Of a DNA stretch of 64,000 bases, positions 54,631-63,207 are shown one piece after another. The notes under the pieces were generated by a model. That model saw only the letters and a list, made by a program, of their open reading frames with translations. It ran no database searches and was not told the DNA's origin. Position 1 is the stretch's first letter. The number at the start of each line of letters is the position of its first letter. This stretch comes from Phycicoccus avicenniae_A (lineage in GTDB: Bacteria > Actinomycetota > Actinomycetes > Actinomycetales > Dermatophilaceae): assembly GCF_050496545.1 (NCBI RefSeq), contig NZ_JBNVZV010000001.1, positions 62,001 to 126,000 of the forward strand, read 5' to 3'. The translations under genes were made by a program, and so were the position numbers.

Positions 54631-54690
54631 GTTGTTGCGAATACTTTGCAACAACTCCTGCACCCTAGGCGCCACTGCCGCAGGGATCAA
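54631..54690 (-). promoter_or_regulatory. Promoter and Nur-like operator of the metal importer operon
   Basis: Reading the minus strand, TTGATC (54685-54690) and TAGGGT (54662-54667) form a -35/-10 pair with a 17-base spacer. Just downstream is a perfect inverted repeat, GTTGTTGC (54631-54638) and GCAACAAC (54648-54655), with a nine-base centre. On the plus strand 54635-54651 reads TTGCGA-ATACT-TTGCAA, one mismatch from the 6-5-6 nickel-regulator pattern TTGCAA-N5-TTGCAA of Streptomyces Nur. Repression with nickel bound is expected. Confidence 0.7.
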
Positions 54691-54718
54691 CAGTGGGTGC
54701 GCGATCCCCTCCGACCGG

Positions 54719-55411
54719 TCAGCCCGCTCCCCCACCCACCGTCGAGTCGCCGGCGGCGTGCGCCTTCGGGACCGCGACGAGCGGTGCGAGGTCGCCGGCG
54801 TGGGTGTTGCTGGCGAGCAGGACCATCCGGCTCTCGGTGACGAGGACGGCGGTGACCGACCCGGGGTCGACGCGGACCCGCTGGAGCCCGGCCACGCCGG
54901 CGCCCACCGCCTCGGCGACGACGGCCTTGATCGGGTCGCCGTGGCTGACCGCGACCCAGACCGCGTGCTTGCCGTGGGCGGCCTCGACCTCGGCGTCCAG
55001 CGCGCGCACCCCGCCGACGACGCGCTCGGCCATCTGCCCGAGCGACTCGGCCCGGTGCTCCGGGGACTCGGGGAAGGTGGCCGAGGCGGGGTCGTCCTGG
55101 ATGACCCGCCACAGCGGGTCCTTGGCGGCCTCGCTGAGCCGGCGGCCGGTCCAGTCGCCGTAGTGGCACTCCCCCAGCCGCTCGTCCGTGCCGGCCTCGA
55201 GGTCGGGCAGCGCCAGGGCCACCGTCTCGCGGCAGCGCTGGAGCGGGCTCGTCACGGCGCGCACGACGTCGAGGGGCGCCAGCCGCTCGCGGGTCCGCTC
55301 CGCCTGCCCCCGACCGGTGTCCGTCAGGCCGACCCCCTCGGTCCAGCCGGCGAGCACCCCCTCGGCGTTCGCCGTGGAGTGCCCGTGCCGCAGGAGCAGG
55401 ACGATGGCCAC
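54719..55411 (-). CDS. Histidine phosphatase family protein (MSMEG_4193-type)
   Basis: This 230-residue phosphoglycerate-mutase-like phosphatase has LLLRHGHSTANAEGVLAGW at the start, with the phosphorylated histidine. It also shows LGECHYGDWTGRRL and VAVSHGDPIKAVVA, with the second histidine. The subfamily is normally encoded with DUF3090, SCO1664 and mshC; here the metal importer lies between. TAGCAT (55420-55425, minus strand) is eight bases before GTG 55411. The substrate is unknown, and an inositol phosphate is conceivable from the company. Confidence 0.86.
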   Translation of the reverse strand: MAIVLLLRHGHSTANAEGVLAGWTEGVGLTDTGRGQAERTRERLAPLDVVRAVTSPLQRCRETVALALPDLEAGTDERLGECHYGDWTGRRLSEAAKDPLWRVIQDDPASATFPESPEHRAESLGQMAERVVGGVRALDAEVEAAHGKHAVWVAVSHGDPIKAVVAEAVGAGVAGLQRVRVDPGSVTAVLVTESRMVLLASNTHAGDLAPLVAVPKAHAAGDSTVGGGAG

Positions 55412-55464
55412 GAGAGGACATGCTAGGCGCACGGGGATGCGCCACCGCCGGGCCGACCTCGGGG

Positions 55465-56454
55465 ATGATGACCGACGTGATCGTCGACCGCGCCATCTAC
55501 GAGGACGGACACCGCCGGGCGTGCGGTGACCTGTCCGACGAGCTCGCGGGCCTGCGGGCCGGCAGCGACCCCACCGCCTTCCTCTGGATCGGTCTGAAGG
55601 ACCCGACGCAGGAGGAGTTCGACGAGGTCAACGAGGAGCTCCAGCTGCACCCGCTGGCCGTCGAGGACGCCGTCAAGGGCCTCCAGCGCGCCAAGGTCGA
55701 GCTCTACGACGACACCGTCTTCGTCGTCCTCAAGCCGCTGCGCTACATCGACCGCACCTCGGACATCGAGACCGGCGAGGTGATGGTCTTCGTCGGCGAC
55801 CGGTTCGTCGTCACCGTCCGGCGCGGCGAGCTGACGCCGCTGCACGGCATCCGCGCCGAGATCGAGGGTGACCCGGAGGCGTTGCGGCTGGGGCCGATCG
55901 GCGTCCTGCACCGGGTGCTGGACCGCGTCGTCGACGGCTACGTCGAGATCGACGCGGAGGTCGAGACCGACCTCGACGAGCTGGAGACGGCCGTCTTCTC
56001 CGACGAGCGCACCGACACCGGGTCCATCTACCGCCTCAAGCGCGAGGTGCTCGAGTTCCGCCGGGCCGCGATGCCGCTCTCCGAGCCGCTGAAGATGCTC
56101 CACGCCTCGCCCCGCAGCCCGGTGCCCGAGGGCGAGCTGCGGCTGCTGCTGCGCGACGTCTCGGACCACCTCCAGGGCGTCATCGACCACGTCGAGTCCT
56201 ACGACGACCTGCTGTCCGGCATCCTCTCGGCGCACCTGGCCCAGGTGTCGGTGCAGCAGAACGACGACATGCGCAAGATCTCGGCCTGGGTGGCCATCGC
56301 CGCGGTCCCGACGATGATCGCCGGCGTCTACGGCATGAACTTCGACTACATGCCCGAGCTGACGTGGCACTACGGCTACTTCATCGTGCTCGCCGTGATG
56401 GCCGGGGCGTGCACGACGATGTTCCGGCTCTTCAAGCGCGCCGGCTGGCTCTGA
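55465..56454 (+). CDS. corA: CorA family divalent cation transporter
   Basis: This 329-residue protein has a long acidic cytoplasmic domain, then two C-terminal membrane helices. Between them is YGMNF, the selectivity signature of Mg2+/Co2+ channels of the CorA family. ISAWVAIAAVPTMIAGV starts the first helix and YFIVLAVMAGACTTM makes up the second. Magnesium uptake is the usual role; cobalt or nickel can pass too. It is divergent from the phosphatase gene and convergent with uppP. Two ATGs, 55465 and 55468, cannot be told apart. Confidence 0.9.
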   Translation: MMTDVIVDRAIYEDGHRRACGDLSDELAGLRAGSDPTAFLWIGLKDPTQEEFDEVNEELQLHPLAVEDAVKGLQRAKVELYDDTVFVVLKPLRYIDRTSDIETGEVMVFVGDRFVVTVRRGELTPLHGIRAEIEGDPEALRLGPIGVLHRVLDRVVDGYVEIDAEVETDLDELETAVFSDERTDTGSIYRLKREVLEFRRAAMPLSEPLKMLHASPRSPVPEGELRLLLRDVSDHLQGVIDHVESYDDLLSGILSAHLAQVSVQQNDDMRKISAWVAIAAVPTMIAGVYGMNFDYMPELTWHYGYFIVLAVMAGACTTMFRLFKRAGWL

Positions 56455-56496
56455 CGCCGGCGGGAGACGGTGGCCGCTGCGTCGACGGCCTCGGCG

Positions 56497-57360
56497 TCAG
56501 GTCGCGGTGATGAGGCCCGCGGCGAGGGCGCCGGCCAGGACGAGCCCGAGCGCCACGCGGTACCAGACGAAGGGACGCAACGAGTTGCTCGCGACGAACT
56601 TGAGCAGCCACGCGATGGACGCGTAGGCGGTGACGAAGGCCACGACGATGCCGACGAGCATCTGGCCGGGGCCGAGGATCTTCAGGTCGTCCCAGGCGTC
56701 GACGAGCTCGAAGAGCCCGGCGGCGGTGAGCGCCGGGATGGCCATGAAGAAGGACAGCTCGGTGGCGGTGACGCGGTCGATGCCGCGGGCCAGCCCGGCC
56801 GAGATGGTGGCGCCGGAGCGCGAGACGCCGGGGATGAGGCTGAAGCACTGGACGAGGCCGATGACGAGACCGTCCTTGAGCGTCAGCTCCTGCTCACCGC
56901 GCTGGGTGCCGGCCGCCTCGAGCCGGTCGTGGCGCGCCTCGGCCCACCAGATGACCGCGCTCCAGAGGACGAGCGCGGCGGCGACGACCCAGAGGCTGCG
57001 CAGCGGACCGCTGATGACGTCCTTGAGGGCGAACCCGACGAGGCCCACGGGGATCGAGCCGACGATGACGACCCAGGCGAGCCGGTAGTCGCGGTCGTCC
57101 CGTGCCGTGCTGTCGCCCAGTCCCCGCACCCAGGCGGCGAGGAGCCGGCCGATCTTGCGGGCGAAGTAGAGGAAGGTCGCCGCGATGGCGCCGATCTGGA
57201 TGATCGCGGTGTAGGCGGTGACCGCGTTCGCGTCGACCGGCAGGCCGAGCAGGTGCTCGGCGATAGTCAGGTGTCCGGTGGAGGAGATCGGGAGGAACTC
57301 GGTGAGTCCCTCGACGATCCCGAGGACGACGGCCTGGAAGTAGCTCAGCTCGATGGGCAC
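56497..57360 (-). CDS. uppP: Undecaprenyl-diphosphate phosphatase
   Basis: This 287-residue membrane enzyme recycles the lipid carrier for peptidoglycan by removing one phosphate from undecaprenyl diphosphate, and gives bacitracin resistance. The two catalytic motifs are GIVEGLTEFLPISSTGHL at residues 14-31 and FSLIPGVSRSGATISAGL at about 172-189. TAGGCT (57367-57372, minus strand) is six bases before the GTG start and includes the stop codon of the preceding LLM gene. It sits in the same place as in mycobacteria (Rv2136c). Confidence 0.95.
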   Translation of the reverse strand: MPIELSYFQAVVLGIVEGLTEFLPISSTGHLTIAEHLLGLPVDANAVTAYTAIIQIGAIAATFLYFARKIGRLLAAWVRGLGDSTARDDRDYRLAWVVIVGSIPVGLVGFALKDVISGPLRSLWVVAAALVLWSAVIWWAEARHDRLEAAGTQRGEQELTLKDGLVIGLVQCFSLIPGVSRSGATISAGLARGIDRVTATELSFFMAIPALTAAGLFELVDAWDDLKILGPGQMLVGIVVAFVTAYASIAWLLKFVASNSLRPFVWYRVALGLVLAGALAAGLITAT

Positions 57361-57369
57361 CGCCCGAGC

Positions 57370-58419
57370 CTAGGGCGTGACCACCTCGGCCATCAGACGC
57401 AGGGTGGCGAGCCGCTCCTCGGGGGTGCGGGCGTAGGGGGCGACCGACAGGGTGGTGACTCCCGCGTCGGCGTAGCGGCCGACGCGCTCGGCGATCCGCT
57501 CGGGCGGGCCGAGGAGCGCGGTGGCGTCGGCGAGCTCCATCGGGACGGCGGCGGCGGCGTCGCGGGGCCGACCGGCGAGGTAGAGGTCCTGGATGGTGTC
57601 AGCGGCCTCGTCGAAGCCCATCCGCCGGGCGAGGCGGTTGTAGAAGTTCTGCTCGCGGCTGCCCATCCCGCCGATGTAGAGCGCGGTGTACGGGGCGACG
57701 GCGGCGCGGGCGGCCTCGAGGTCGTCGGTGACGACGACGGGCACGGTGGCGACGGTGTCGAAGCCGGCCATCGGGTCCTCGGGGGTGCCGCGACCGGCGG
57801 CGGCGCGGGCCTCGCGGACCGAGGCGAGCTGGTCGGCGGAGTGCTCGGGCGAGAGGAAGATCGCGAGCCAGCCGTCGGCGACCTCGCCGGTCAGTCGCAG
57901 GTTGCGGGGGCCGACCGCGGCGAGGTAGATCGGCAGGTCCGGGCGCGGCGGGTGGATCGTGAGCCGCAACGACTTCCCGGGGCCGTCGGGCAGCGGCAGG
58001 GTGAAGTGCTCACCGTCGTGGGCGACGCTCTCGCGGCGCAGGGCGCTGCGGACGATGTCGACGTACTCGCGGGTGCGGCCCAGGGGGTCCTGGAAGCGCA
58101 CGCCGTGCCAGCCCTCGCTCACCTGCGGGCCCGAGACGCCGAGGCCGAGCAGGAAGCGGCCGTTGCTCAGGGTGTCGAGGGTGGCCGCGGTCATCGCCGT
58201 CATCGCCGGGGTGCGGGCCGGGATCTGCATGACGCCCGCGCCGAGCCCGATCTGCTCGGTCTGGGCGGCGAGCCAGGCCAGGACGGTCGGGCTGTCCGAG
58301 CCGTACGCCTCCGCCACCCACACCGACGCGTAGCCGAGCCGGTCGGCCTCCTGCACGAGCGGGAGGAGGTCCTCACCCATGCCCATCCCGGCGTACCCAC
58401 CGGCCAGTCCCAGACGCAT
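57370..58419 (-). CDS. LLM-class F420-dependent oxidoreductase
   Basis: This 349-residue luciferase-like TIM barrel is an F420-dependent type, the second in the window. Typical segments are ADRLGYASVWVAEAYGSDSP at about residues 26-45, GLGAGVMQIPARTPAMTAM and RFLLGLGVSGPQVSEGWHG. It presumably oxidises an alcohol or reduces a double bond with F420. TAGCCT (58426-58431, minus strand) is six bases before the ATG. Its stop TAG forms part of the uppP -10 box. Confidence 0.88.
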   Translation of the reverse strand: MRLGLAGGYAGMGMGEDLLPLVQEADRLGYASVWVAEAYGSDSPTVLAWLAAQTEQIGLGAGVMQIPARTPAMTAMTAATLDTLSNGRFLLGLGVSGPQVSEGWHGVRFQDPLGRTREYVDIVRSALRRESVAHDGEHFTLPLPDGPGKSLRLTIHPPRPDLPIYLAAVGPRNLRLTGEVADGWLAIFLSPEHSADQLASVREARAAAGRGTPEDPMAGFDTVATVPVVVTDDLEAARAAVAPYTALYIGGMGSREQNFYNRLARRMGFDEAADTIQDLYLAGRPRDAAAAVPMELADATALLGPPERIAERVGRYADAGVTTLSVAPYARTPEERLATLRLMAEVVTP

Positions 58420-58557
58420 GGTCGAAGGCTAGCCCCTGCAGGTGCTGGCGGTCCGGTTCGCGTTCGTGCGGGGGCCACGTCATGGGATGGAGTGGTGGGT
58501 CTGATATGACGAAAGAGGTTGTCCATGAGCCGTATTCGAATGGTGTGATGCTTGCCG

Positions 58558-58580
58558 CTGTCGGTGGGTCGGAGTAGGAT
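58558..58580 (+). promoter_or_regulatory. PafBC-type (RecA-NDp) DNA-damage promoter
   Basis: CTGTCGGTG (58558-58566), eight bases, then TAGGAT (58575-58580) matches the mycobacterial PafBC promoter TTGTCRGTG-N8-TANNNT at eight of nine fixed upstream positions with the exact spacing. TTGCCG (58552-58557) is also 17 bases before the -10. It would start transcripts about 20 bases before the 13E12-type ATG at 58607. PafB and PafC are encoded at 19911-21913. Confidence 0.7.
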
Positions 58581-58606
58581 CGGGGGTACGAGGGGAGGGG
58601 GAGCCG

Positions 58607-60197
58607 ATGGCCATCACAGCCGCACCGCAGGACGTGCTCGACGCCGTGCGCGTCGCGCGCGAGGCGCTGGGTTCGCTCCCCTCCCCCGGTGTCGCCCGTG
58701 GCTCACAGGACGCGTGGTGCGATGTGCTGCGGGCACTGCAGGGGTTGGTGAACGAGGCCACCGCCGTGCAGGACGAGGCGATCGTGGCGCTGGCGGCGGT
58801 GGAGACCGAGTGGTGCGAGGACGGGACGTTCGTGGAGGTGCGGCGGGCCGCGGGGCACGTCGCGCTCGATGCTCCGGCGCTCGTGTCGGGGGTGCTGAAC
58901 GTGTCCGCGGTGCACGCCGAGCGCCGGGTGCGCGACGCGGTGCGCCGCGCTGCCGACGGGCCCAACGGGTCCGCGTTGTGCACCGGGCTGGGTGGGCTGC
59001 ACGCCGCGATGCGGGCTGGACGGGTACCGGGCGCAGGTCGTGGCGTACGAGCTGGAGGAGGTCCCCGCCCCGGTGGCCGAGACGGTGGTGGCCTCGCTGC
59101 AGGAGTGGTTCGAGGTCGAGGACGGCAGCCACCTGCGCCGCCGGGCCCGGCGCCTGCTCGCGAGGATCAGCCCGGACCTGCTGCGCCAGCGGGCCGTCCG
59201 GGCACGGGAGGCCTCCGGGTTGCGGCGGTGGGTCGACGAGCCGGGCGTGGACACGTGGCTCGGCACCTTCCCGTCGGAGGAGGCCTGTGCCGCCTGGGCG
59301 GCGATCGACGCCCTGGCCCAGCAGTACCTCGCCGACGGGAGGTGCCCGCGGATCGACCGGGCCCGGGCCAAGGCCCTGACCGACCTGGTGACGAGCAACG
59401 CCACCATCGACCTCCAGGTCGTGCTCACCACCCCGGCCGGCGCCACGGACACCGAACCGCCACCCGCGACCGCTGCGGCCACCGACCTGGTCGAAGTTCG
59501 AGGGCCCGCTGCTGGTGACCCGCTGCTCGTGGAGCGTGGCTGGCTCGAGCGGGCCGTGGCCGCCACCGCCGTCACCGGGCACGACCGGCTCGGCCGACCG
59601 TGGATCCAGGCCTGCGACAACGGCACCGGCGCACCCGTCGACCCCGACGAGGACCTCACCACCAGCGCCTACCGGCCCAGTGCGCGCCTTGCCGCGTTCG
59701 TGCGGGCCCGGGACCGGCACTGCCGCTTCCCCGGCTGCACCGTCGCCGCCCGCTACTGCGACCTCGACCACGTTCGACCGTTCCCGGCCGGCCCGACCAG
59801 CGCCGCGAACCTGGCTTGCCTGTGCCGGCGCCACCACCGCATCAAGCAACGCCCCGGCTGGCGAGCCGTCCTCCACCCCGACGCCACGATGACCTGGACC
59901 GACCCCACCGGACGCACCCGCACGAGCCACCCACCCGACCAGCTCCACCCGATCCAGTTGCCCGACACCGGGACCGACCCACCACCGCCACCACCCGGCA
60001 ACCCCTCCCTCGTCCTGCCCGACGGCCCCCACTCCGCCCTCGAGCACCACCTCGAACACGCCGCCCCCACCGACCGGCCCCCCACCGCCTGCCGCGTCGA
60101 GATCCACCGACCCCTCCTGCGGGCCGGCACCTACGACCCGCCGCGGCACCACCGTCGCCCCCGCCTCCCGCGGTGGCCGGACACCCCACCCTTCTGA
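58607..60197 (+). pseudogene. Second DUF222 (13E12-repeat) HNH endonuclease, broken by a frameshift
   Basis: The first frame (from ATG 58607, with GGAGGGGGAG upstream) holds the N-terminal part of DUF222 up to GLHAAMRAG. The rest continues in the next frame from about 59013 (LDGYRAQVVAYELEE) through the HNH domain (CRFPGC, CDLDHVRPF, CLCRRHHRIKQ) to 60197. The join at 59010-59016 looks like a small deletion: family proteins read AMRAGRLDGYRA here, so eight bases may be missing. A long proline-rich tail ends the protein. The upstream PafBC-type promoter shows it was a DNA-damage gene. The frameshift is at a different place from the one in the 3474-4920 copy. Confidence 0.8.
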
Positions 60198-60258
60198 CCG
60201 CGCCGTTCGTCCGTCGCGGGCTTGCCCCTCACGTGGCGTGAGGTCGTAGCGTCACCGC

Positions 60259-61059
60259 ATGGGGTCATCGCGGACGACCGGGCCGGGCATCGGCGAGGTG
60301 GCGGCGCGCACCGGTCTCACCGAGCGCAGCCTGCGCTACTACGAGGAGCTGGGTCTGGTCCGTCCCGACCGGGACGGTGCGGGCCGCCGCCGCTACGGCC
60401 CGGCGAGCATCGACCGGCTCTACCGGGTCCGCGTGCAACGGGAGATGGGCACCGCCCTCGCGGACGTCGACCCCGAGGCCGACGACCTCGCCGCGCTCGT
60501 GTCACGGCACGTCACGGACCTCGACTCCCGCATCGCCGCCCTCGGCCGGCGGCGGGAACGCGCCCGTGCGGCCGAGGACCGCCTCGCGGCCGGGCAGGCG
60601 CCGTCGGCCGAGGAGCTGCTCGGGCTCCTCGTCGGCTCGGCACCGGACGAGCCCGAGGTCGTCCGACGCGTCAGCCTCCTCGTCCACCGCGACGTCGCGG
60701 CGGCGCACGCGTGGCTGACGTCGGTCTTCGGGTTCGCCGCCGGTCCCGTGCACCGCGCCGACGACGGGCACGCGCACCTCGCGGTGCTCCGCGTCGGGGA
60801 CGGTGAGGTCTGGCTCCACGAGGAGCACCCCGCCGCCGGGATGCTCTCGCCGCTCAGCACCGGCGGCCGCACCACCGCCTCGCTCGCCGTCCAGGTCTAC
60901 GACGTCGACGCGCACCACGCGATGGTCGCCGAGGCCGGAGCCGTGGTCGAGTACCCGCCGACCGACCAGCCGTACGGGTACCGCGAGTACGGCGCCCGTG
61001 ACCCCGAGGGCCACCTGTGGTCCTTCCAGCACCCTCTCGAGGAGCAGCCCGATGAGTGA
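60259..61059 (+). CDS. MerR-type regulator fused to a VOC (glyoxalase-like) domain
   Basis: This 266-residue protein has a MerR DNA-binding domain at residues 10-80 (IGEVAARTGLTERSLRYYEE) and a coiled-coil dimer helix at about 85-115. A VOC-fold domain follows at about 135-258 (ending YGYREYGARDPEGHLWSFQH). VOC domains bind metals or hydrophobic ligands, so this is probably a ligand-sensing regulator. TAGCGT (60247-60252) is six bases before the ATG. The next gene, another VOC protein, overlaps it by eight bases, so they are likely one unit. Confidence 0.87.
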   Translation: MGSSRTTGPGIGEVAARTGLTERSLRYYEELGLVRPDRDGAGRRRYGPASIDRLYRVRVQREMGTALADVDPEADDLAALVSRHVTDLDSRIAALGRRRERARAAEDRLAAGQAPSAEELLGLLVGSAPDEPEVVRRVSLLVHRDVAAAHAWLTSVFGFAAGPVHRADDGHAHLAVLRVGDGEVWLHEEHPAAGMLSPLSTGGRTTASLAVQVYDVDAHHAMVAEAGAVVEYPPTDQPYGYREYGARDPEGHLWSFQHPLEEQPDE

Positions 61060-61435
61060 GATCACCCCCTACATCTGCGTCGCCGACGCACGCGCCGCGA
61101 TCCGTTGGTACACAGAGACGTTCGGCGCCGAGGTGGTCGTCGAGCCGATCATGATGGACGACGACCGCGTCGGCCACGTCGAGCTGGCGGTCGACGGCGC
61201 CCGCTGGATGATGAGCGACGAGTTCGACGCGGCCGGCGTCGCAGCTCCCCCGGCCGGGCGCGGCGCCGCCGTCACGCTGCACCTGACCCACGCCGACGTC
61301 GACGGCCTGAGCCGGCGAGCATCCGAGGCCGGCGCGCACGTCGACCGTCAGCCGGAGGACACCCCGCACGGCCGCATCGCCGTCCTCACCGACCCGTTCG
61401 GACACCGATGGATGCTCAACACCCCCACCGGGTAA
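61052..61435 (+). CDS. VOC family protein (PhnB/glyoxalase-like)
   Basis: This 127-residue protein is a single VOC-fold unit. It begins TPYICVADARAAIRWYTETFG, continues VGHVELAVDGARWMMSDEF and ends RIAVLTDPFGHRWMLNTP, the standard pattern of small glyoxalase/bleomycin-resistance-like proteins. Metal ligands may be His and Glu in VGHVELA and the DPFGHRW histidine. The start ATG is inside the end of the MerR-VOC gene. It could be the enzyme or binding protein whose ligand the regulator senses. It ends with TAA, the only such stop I noted in the window. Confidence 0.85.
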   Translation: MSEITPYICVADARAAIRWYTETFGAEVVVEPIMMDDDRVGHVELAVDGARWMMSDEFDAAGVAAPPAGRGAAVTLHLTHADVDGLSRRASEAGAHVDRQPEDTPHGRIAVLTDPFGHRWMLNTPTG

Positions 61436-61475
61436 TCGAGTGGTCGTCCGCGGCCGGGGACGGCACGGTAGGTGG

Positions 61476-62222
61476 ATGACGAGCAGCAGCGACCTGTGGG
61501 ACCGCGCCACCGCCGAGCGCTACGACACCGCATCGGCGGCGATGTTCGCCCCGGACGTCCTCGATCCCGCCGTCGACGCCCTGGCCACCCTGGCGGACGG
61601 CGGCCCCGTCCTCGAGCTGGCGATCGGCACCGGGCGCGTCGCGATCCCCCTGGCGGACAGGGGACTCGAGGTCCAGGGCCTCGAGCTGTCCGCGCCGATG
61701 GTCGAGGTGCTCCACCGGAAGCGGCCGGCCCTGCCGGTCACGATCGGCGACATGGCCACGGAGACCGCACCGGGGGCCGGGACCTACCGCCTCGTCCTCC
61801 TCGTCTTCAACACGCTGGGCAACGTCCGCACCCAGGACGAGCAGGTCGCCGTCTTCGTCAACGCCGCCCGCCACCTCGCACCCGGCGGCCGGTTCGTCGT
61901 CGAGATCGGGATCCCGTGCCTGCGCCGCCTCCCCCCGGGCCAGGCCGCCGTCCCGTTCGAGGTGACCGACCACCACGTCGGGTTCGACACCTACGACCCG
62001 GCCACGCAGCAGGCCGTCTCGCACCACTACACCCGCGAGACCGACGGCTCGTACCGGTACGGGCGGCACAACTTCCGCTACGTCTGGCCCTCCGAGCTCG
62101 ACCTCATGGCCCGACTGGCCGGGATGTCCCTCGAGCGGCGCACGGCGGACTGGCGCGGCACCCCGTTCACCGGCGACAGCGAGGGCCACGTCTCGGTGTG
62201 GCGCAAGCCGGTCGACGCGTGA
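61476..62222 (+). CDS. Class I SAM-dependent methyltransferase
   Basis: This 248-residue protein has the methyltransferase motif I PVLELAIGTGRVAIPLADRG at about residues 45-64, then LELSAPMVEVLHRK and YRLVLLVFNTLGNVRTQDEQ. It ends with a substrate region rich in histidine and tyrosine. The target is unknown; the closest types act on small molecules. The ATG at 61476 has GGTAGGTGG before it, acceptable as a weak ribosome-binding site. It lies 40 bases after the VOC gene. Confidence 0.85.
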   Translation: MTSSSDLWDRATAERYDTASAAMFAPDVLDPAVDALATLADGGPVLELAIGTGRVAIPLADRGLEVQGLELSAPMVEVLHRKRPALPVTIGDMATETAPGAGTYRLVLLVFNTLGNVRTQDEQVAVFVNAARHLAPGGRFVVEIGIPCLRRLPPGQAAVPFEVTDHHVGFDTYDPATQQAVSHHYTRETDGSYRYGRHNFRYVWPSELDLMARLAGMSLERRTADWRGTPFTGDSEGHVSVWRKPVDA

Positions 62223-62252
62223 GCGGCCGGGCCCGACGGTAGGGTCGCCCGC

Positions 62253-63197
62253 ATGCTGACCCGCCGCCTCGGCGCCACCGGGCTCACCGTGTCGCGGCTC
62301 GGCCTCGGCACCATGGCCTGGGGCACCCGCACCTCCCCGGAGGACGCCCGCGACCTCCTCACCACCTTCCGCGATGCCGGCGGCACCCTCCTCGACACCG
62401 CCCACGGCTACGCCGGCGGCGTGGCCGAGGACCTGCTCGGCGACCTCCTCGAGGGACCCGACCGCGACGACGTCGTCCTCGTCACGAAGTCCGGCATCAG
62501 CCGGGCGTCCGGCGAGCGCGTCGTCGACTGCTCCCGCCGCACGATGCTCCACCAGCTCGACCTCTCGTTGCGCCGGATGCGCACCGACCACGTCGACGTC
62601 TGGCTGGCCCACACCTGGGACGCCGACACCCCCCTCGAGGAGACGGTGAGCGCCCTCGTCCACGCCTGGGAGAGCGGGCGTGCGCGGTACGTCGGGGTCT
62701 CCAACCACGTCGGTTGGCAGGCCGCGCGCACGATGTCGCTCCTGCAGTCCGCCGGTGTCCCGCTCGCCGCGAACTCGGTCGAGTACTCGCTCGTCGAGCG
62801 CCGTCCCGAGCGCGAGCTCGTCGACGCGGCGACCTCGCTGGGCTTCGGGCTGCTGCCCTGGTCACCGCTCGGCCGGGGTGTCCTCGCCGGCCGCTACCGG
62901 GGTGGCATCGCCGCGGACAGCCGCCTGGCCTCCGAGGAGTTCTCGCGCTTCGCCGGCCGGCACGTCGGCGACCACACGCGCGGCGTCGTGGAGGCACTGC
63001 GTACGGCGGCCGAGGGCCTCGGCGTCCCCCAGGCCGTGGTCGCCCTCGCGTGGGTCCGGGACCGGCCGGGGGTCACGGCGCCGGTGGTCGGGGCCCGCAC
63101 GACCCAGCAGCTGTCGACGCTCCTGCAGAGCGAGGAGGTCGAGCTGCCGGCGCAGATCGTCGAGGCCCTCGACGAGGTGTCGGCCGACCACACCTGA
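62253..63197 (+). CDS. Aldo/keto reductase
   Basis: This 314-residue NADPH-dependent TIM-barrel oxidoreductase starts LGATGLTVSRLGLGTMAWG. The catalytic tyrosine and aspartate are in GTLLDTAHGYAGGVAEDLLG and the lysine in VLVTKSGIS. The histidine is in VDVWLAHTWD. It ends in the cofactor motif PVVGARTTQQL. TAGGGT (62240-62245) is seven bases before the ATG. It could handle a carbonyl metabolite; no specific substrate is indicated. It is convergent with the acidic-protein gene. Confidence 0.9.
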   Translation: MLTRRLGATGLTVSRLGLGTMAWGTRTSPEDARDLLTTFRDAGGTLLDTAHGYAGGVAEDLLGDLLEGPDRDDVVLVTKSGISRASGERVVDCSRRTMLHQLDLSLRRMRTDHVDVWLAHTWDADTPLEETVSALVHAWESGRARYVGVSNHVGWQAARTMSLLQSAGVPLAANSVEYSLVERRPERELVDAATSLGFGLLPWSPLGRGVLAGRYRGGIAADSRLASEEFSRFAGRHVGDHTRGVVEALRTAAEGLGVPQAVVALAWVRDRPGVTAPVVGARTTQQLSTLLQSEEVELPAQIVEALDEVSADHT

Positions 63198-63207
63198 GTC
63201 GTCCGGC

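Noticed and set aside
54607..54718. Possible cobalamin riboswitch before cbiM
   Set aside because: The gap is 112 bases and holds an ordinary promoter and a metal-type operator instead; no B12-box was found.
58531..58545. ATTCGAAT as a LexA box before the second 13E12 gene
   Set aside because: The second half-site GTTCG is missing at the right spacing; the PafBC-type promoter downstream explains regulation better.
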